Assembly (NCBI RefSeq): GCF_025766255.1
Contig: NW_026516716.1
Span: 124,001 to 188,000 of the forward strand
From: Zychaea mexicana
Taxonomy: Eukaryota > Mucoromycota > Mucoromycetes > Mucorales > Lichtheimiaceae
Direction of reading: 5' to 3'
Length of the DNA: 64,000 nucleotides
The notes beneath the pieces were generated by a model that saw nothing but the letters and a program-made list of their open reading frames with translations, did no database searches and was not told the origin of the DNA. The position numbers and the translations under genes are program-made. Positions 59,784-64,000 of this stretch are shown one piece after another (the first letter of the stretch is position 1; every line of letters starts with the position of its first letter).

Positions 59784-62151
59784 ATGACTTCACGTTACAG
59801 CTCATCATCACTTTTACAGAGTATCCTTGTCCGCGGGGCTGATTTAAAAACAGCTCAGATAATAGCAACCGCTACAGTATCTGGATTGGCTGCTCTGTAT
59901 TCACTTTATTATTATCATACTACATATAGCGTACAAAAAAAGAGACACAATGGGTTTAAAGAGGTGAAGATAATTCCATCTCCAAAAGGTGCTCTCCCTT
60001 TCTTCGGTAAGTTAACAATTTAGCCCTAAGAGGACGTACGCAATGATTGAAATTGACCAGTCTTTCCCTTTTTATTGCACTTGATAAATTAAGGTCACAT
60101 ATTTCAGATTGATAAGGATTTGCCTGCAGTCAAATTTCACGAATGGTTTTATAAATATGGTTTGTGTGGCCTTATCTTCTCATTCTCATAATGTAGTATT
60201 GTGAATGTATGAGAATGGAAAGGGGAGCTCAGCTAAGACTTTGTGTACAGGTCCTCTTGTTCGTATCAACATTGGGTCAAAGGAATGGATCCTTATCGGT
60301 GACTCTTACATTGCAAATGAGCTTCTTAAAACCAAAGGCGCATTGACCTCTGGTCGGCCATATCATCCTTTCACCACTGATTATTACGCGCTAAACCGGA
60401 GGTAAGCTATAATATTCAGTAAAAATATCAACGTTTATGTAAAATTATCCACATTTACATTTGCATATCATAATAATCATGCTTTCTACGCCAACGCTCA
60501 GAGGTATGACCTTTACAGACGCAGATAAGCGATGGAAAAGAAGCCGTGCAGCTGGTAAGTAATGAAGATGATACTAGATTGAAGTATTCAATTGAGACAA
60601 CTCTTTTCGCTTCGAAAAAAATGGCGGGTTATATAGCGCAGTCGCTACTTAGTTCAAAAGCTGTCGATCGGTTGACGAAGACGCTTGAAATTGAAGCTAC
60701 TCAAGCAACTCAGAGGTTACTTGAAGAGACAGCTAAAAACGGTCAAGTCAATATCGTCAAGCACATGCAACTCGCTGCCCTAAATGTGATCTTACGAATA
60801 TGCTTTGGTGTTTACGGTGAATCTGTGGATGATTTCTTCATTCAATCCATCGTCGAAACCATTGATATAACAATCAAGTGGGGCGCACCATCAGAAGACC
60901 TGTTGGGCACCGTATTACCTGGTGGAATTTCAAGTGTATTCAGTTATTTTACTGGAAGGGAACAGCGGTACCGAGAATTCACATACGAGAAACGAGATCC
61001 CTTGTTCCGTCAATTGATTTCAAAGGCTCTGGAAAGTGATACGGATTGTTTTGCCAAGGACCTATACAGAATCAAGGGGGAACTTGAATTGGAAGACGAT
61101 GACATACTGGTATTGTTACGTAAGTAATTACATAAGACAACTCTGGATACATAAGATATCTTCTATTTCTTCATTGGGGATGGGAATTTTTATTATTTTT
61201 ATCCACTGAACGATGATGGTGATATTATGGAAATGTCTCTTAGTTGATCTGATTAATGCGGGCACCGATCCAACAGCAATAACACTTACCTGGGCATTTG
61301 TAATATTATGTCATCACAAGGATGTGCAAAAGAAAATCCAAAAAGAAATCGACATGTTCATTGCTGCACATGATGGCAGGTTACCGAATTTTGAAGAAAG
61401 AGAGTGTCTGCCGTACTTACTTTCCGTGCAGAAAGAATGCATGCGATATCGACCCAGCAACCACATTGGCTTACCCCACAAAGCCATAAAAGATTGTACG
61501 TCGATTAATAATAACTAACAAACATTGATATAACGAGTATGCTAAAAAATGTTCCTGGCACATCTGTCAGTCAAATTTAACGGGTATTCAATCAGGAAAG
61601 GAAGCGTGCTTTTAGCCTGCACTTACTCGCTAAATCTCAGCCCCGATCGTTATCAAAATCCAGAGAAGTTTCTTCCTGATCGATACGCGGGAGATCCACG
61701 GCCACTATCCGTTTCAGTTAACTCTAGTATTGATACCCGTGATCAGTTTATGTTTGGCTGGGGAAGGTATATACATATATACGAGTGCATAACACGCATC
61801 GAATTTTCAGCACAAACAACTATTTCATTCTCTTCTGATGCTTTCCTTTTCCTCAATAACTTTTATAGACGGATTTGCCCCGGTGTCAATTTGGTAAGTA
61901 ATCCAAAGCACTGTTACCATACGCTTTAATGCAAATAGTAAATCGCCGGTGAGCTAAGTTCTCTACAGGCTGATGCGGAAACATTCAACTTTTGGGTTCG
62001 TATCTTCGCAACTTCAACAATCGAGCCTCCGTTGAACAAACAAGGAGTACCCATGTATCCAAATTTAGATGCTTGCTATGATGGTGGGCTTGTTGTCACA
62101 CCGATCGATGCAAATCTTCGATTTGTCAAGCGTCGCGATCGTCTTGTATGA
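59784..62151 (+). CDS. Cytochrome P450 monooxygenase
   Basis: Nine exons: 59784-60006, 60094-60159, 60251-60401, 60502-60554, 60637-61119, 61244-61495, 61571-61766, 61869-61893 (25 nt) and 61969-62151 (543 aa), all in phase. The N-terminus has a membrane anchor (IIATATVSGLAALYSLYYYH, residues ~26-45) and a Pro-containing hinge (IIPSPKGALPFFG). The I-helix reads LINAGTDPTAITLTW (A-G-x-D-x-T), the K-helix ECMR (ExxR) follows VQK, the PERF-like segment is PEKFLPDRYAG, and the haem loop is FGWGRRICPGVNL with the cysteine ligand encoded in the 25-nt exon. It is an ER-bound class II enzyme needing an NADPH-P450 reductase. Family number and substrate cannot be told from sequence reading. No biosynthetic partners are adjacent. 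Confidence 0.92.
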
Positions 62152-62437
62152 TTATTTTGTGCATGTAGTGCACTCATTTATATATCTAGTATGGTTACAG
62201 AAGTCCTAAAAAGCGTGTGCAAAAAAGATTACTTACAAACAAGAATATATAAAAATTATGTCATTTGGTACGCTGTGTTAACTTTCTTATGACCCAAATG
62301 CTGCCAGGCATGAGTAGCAACGATGAGGCCTTAACAGCATTGATATTACAATTTCAAGGTGCCACATCGTATAATTCTACTTTTAAAACACATAGTAAAC
62401 GCTGATCGGTATCGATGTGCTGTCCTTTTATTTCGCT

Positions 62438-64000
62438 TTATTGAGGCTTTCCCTTTCTAAAATCTTTCCAAGCTTTTTCAAACATGGCGGGATTCAGATA
62501 CATTTCCGCCGCCGTTTTGGCAAGACATTGAGAAGCACGCAATGTCGCTTGGTGTGCTTGTTTTGTTCTAGCAGCCTTGGCGAATTCGTGTGTGTGGTTC
62601 GGACCCGATGTATCAATTTTGAAAACAGGCTGTAAGGAAGGGAGCACGTAACTCACGTTGCTGCGAGGAAAATTACAACGACAATATTTTTTCTCATTAG
62701 TTTCCTGGATCTTGCTCTGATGATATGTACTCATTGATAAACTTACCCGAAATCTGAACTAGCCATGGAAATGCTTCCTGCTTCTTCGCTAGTCGGAAAC
62801 TTGACACCTTCTTCTTCCATAAAGTGCTGATACGATGCAGCAAGCGTGTCATTGGTGAACATATCTATTTGGAGTCACAAAGTAGCACTGATTTATTGGT
62901 CTCTTCGTATAGAGAAAATACAGCATAGGAAAGCAAGGAAAAGTAATCAACAAACCATCCGTTGCACCGTTAGGTAGCCATGACATCGACAATCGACATC
63001 CGGTTGCACCAGCAGCAGCTTTAAAACAGTTTTCAAACTTGGATTTGAGCTCGGCAAGCTGCGTGCGTGTCACAGAACGGATGAGGAATTTTGCTGAGGC
63101 ATAGTCCGGGATCACATTGGCCTTGAAGTATCAACGACATATACAATTAGAAATATATATATATATATATATGTATCGATAAAAAACTGTTGCTTGTTAC
63201 ATACTGAATTTCCGCCATGCGTTATATTACCATGAATCCTGTGATGTATAATTCCAATGAAACAGCGCTAGGGTTAGCAGCGATAAATGCAGAGGCATTA
63301 ACAATGCGATAATGAAATTGTGATACCTGTTCGTCGGCAAGGTTTGTTGTCGCAGCATGGAAACATTGTTATATCCTTGCATAAGGGCATCAAGAGCATT
63401 GATACCGTTCCAAGGAGCCATACCAGCATGTGAAGCTTTCCCAAAAAACTCAATCGTAACCGCGTCAATAGCGAGGGCCGGTCCGACAACAGAGTCGGCT
63501 GGTGCAGGATGACTAAATGATTATTATTATGTCAATACATTGAAGTTCCAGCTGTTCTTGGCGGTGCAAGTCAATTTTGTATTACAGCATCATTGCAAAA
63601 TCGGCCCTCTTTTGAAATTCAAGTTCCTTCACAAACGTGACCTTGCCATTACCACCTTCTTCTGCCGGTGTGCCTATATACCATTATATCAATGGTTGTA
63701 CATAGTGCGTATCAAGATAAGATTAACTCCCGCTTTAACTTACCAAAAAGAGTAACAGTTCCTTGCAAAAGGTTTTGTTCTAAAAGTGCTTTTACTGCCA
63801 TAGCACATGCGACGCCAGCAATAGCGATAAGGTTGTGCCCGCAAGCATGTCCAACACTGTACAGGGAATGCATTAGTTCATCATAGTAAGGACATATTAT
63901 ATGCGGTCACTAGGCTAGAGCTGTATACCCTGGCAACGCGTCATATTCAGAGCAATATGCCACTCTTTTTCCAGGTCCATTTGTATACTCTGCCATGAAT
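62438..64000 (-). CDS. M20-family metallo-amidohydrolase (PM20D2/AbgB-like), 5' end beyond window
   Basis: Eight exons seen: 63929->64000, 63744-63856, 63586-63673, 63327-63512, 63205-63238 (34 nt), 62956-63121, 62747-62864 and 62438-62660, all phase-matched; the N-terminus lies past the window edge. Metal-site motifs appear in order: EYDALPG then VGHACGHN (His), LFGTPAEEGG (Glu pair), MLHPAPAD (His) and DTSGPNHTHEF (His). The dimerisation-domain start is FFGKASHAGMAPWNGINALD, and IHGNITHGGNSANVIPDYA is the conserved link. The family hydrolyses amide bonds of acylated amino acids or dipeptides (PM20D2 acts on beta-alanyl-lysine-type dipeptides; bacterial AbgB on p-aminobenzoyl-glutamate). Exact substrate is unknown. 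The stop lies 286 bp downstream of the P450 stop, so the two genes converge. One donor is gtttgt. Confidence 0.9.
63153..63174 (+). repeat. (AT)n microsatellite in an intron
   Basis: Ten to eleven AT units inside the intron between exons 62956-63121 and 63205-63238 of the M20 hydrolase gene. Confidence 0.85.

Noticed and set aside
1..64000. tRNA, rRNA and CRISPR signals
   Set aside because: I saw no T-arm/anticodon arrangement that folds convincingly and no spaced direct repeats; repeats present are microsatellites or coding low complexity. A tRNAscan run would be decisive.

Overview
The window is nuclear DNA from a filamentous fungus. Most genes carry many short GT-AG introns (about 70-260 nt), several exons are shorter than 35 nt, and proteins have CAA/CAG-coded glutamine tracts with Ser/Thr-rich disordered stretches. 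Spacers are long and AT-rich with microsatellites. Protein content (two-START protein, areA-type GATA-like/DUF3295 regulator, fungal Aim25 scramblase, histone-fold family) and style suggest an early-diverging fungus of the Mucoromycota, probably Mucorales. That placement is an inference; I cannot name genus or species.

Left part (1-12.3 kb): a two-START lipid-transfer protein with a C-terminal membrane tail (5' end cut by the window edge); a three-exon Asn-rich membrane protein on the minus strand; an ankyrin-repeat protein (minus); a possible broken gene near 8 kb; and an areA-GATA-like/DUF3295 regulator.

Middle (16-39 kb): a protein with an N-terminal histone-fold-like domain and a long disordered tail; a multi-pass (7TM-like) membrane protein; a 5.7 kb spacer; a CKS1-type cyclin-dependent kinase subunit with an unusual glutamine-rich N-terminal extension; two uncharacterised single-exon proteins (one coiled-coil-like, one single-pass membrane); and an eight-exon MFS transporter (minus).

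Dense block (41-50 kb): a 17-exon oligopeptidase B (minus), a small membrane-anchored protein, the Hsp90 co-chaperone Cns1/TTC4 (minus) and, divergently from a 176-bp spacer, an Aim25-type mitochondrial phospholipid scramblase, followed by a TPR-like fragment.

Right part (50-64 kb): gene-poor DNA scarred by two related remnants of a non-LTR retrotransposon reverse transcriptase and another decayed reading frame. It encloses an intronless membrane-anchored sialate-O-acetylesterase-like hydrolase. A nine-exon cytochrome P450 and an M20-family amidohydrolase (minus, cut by the window edge) follow.

I see no operon-like pathway cluster. The genes look like ordinary fungal housekeeping and accessory genes. 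Exon coordinates were derived by eye from splice consensus, reading phase and family alignment from memory; those with matching phases and integral codon totals are the most reliable. I found no rRNA, convincing tRNA or CRISPR array.
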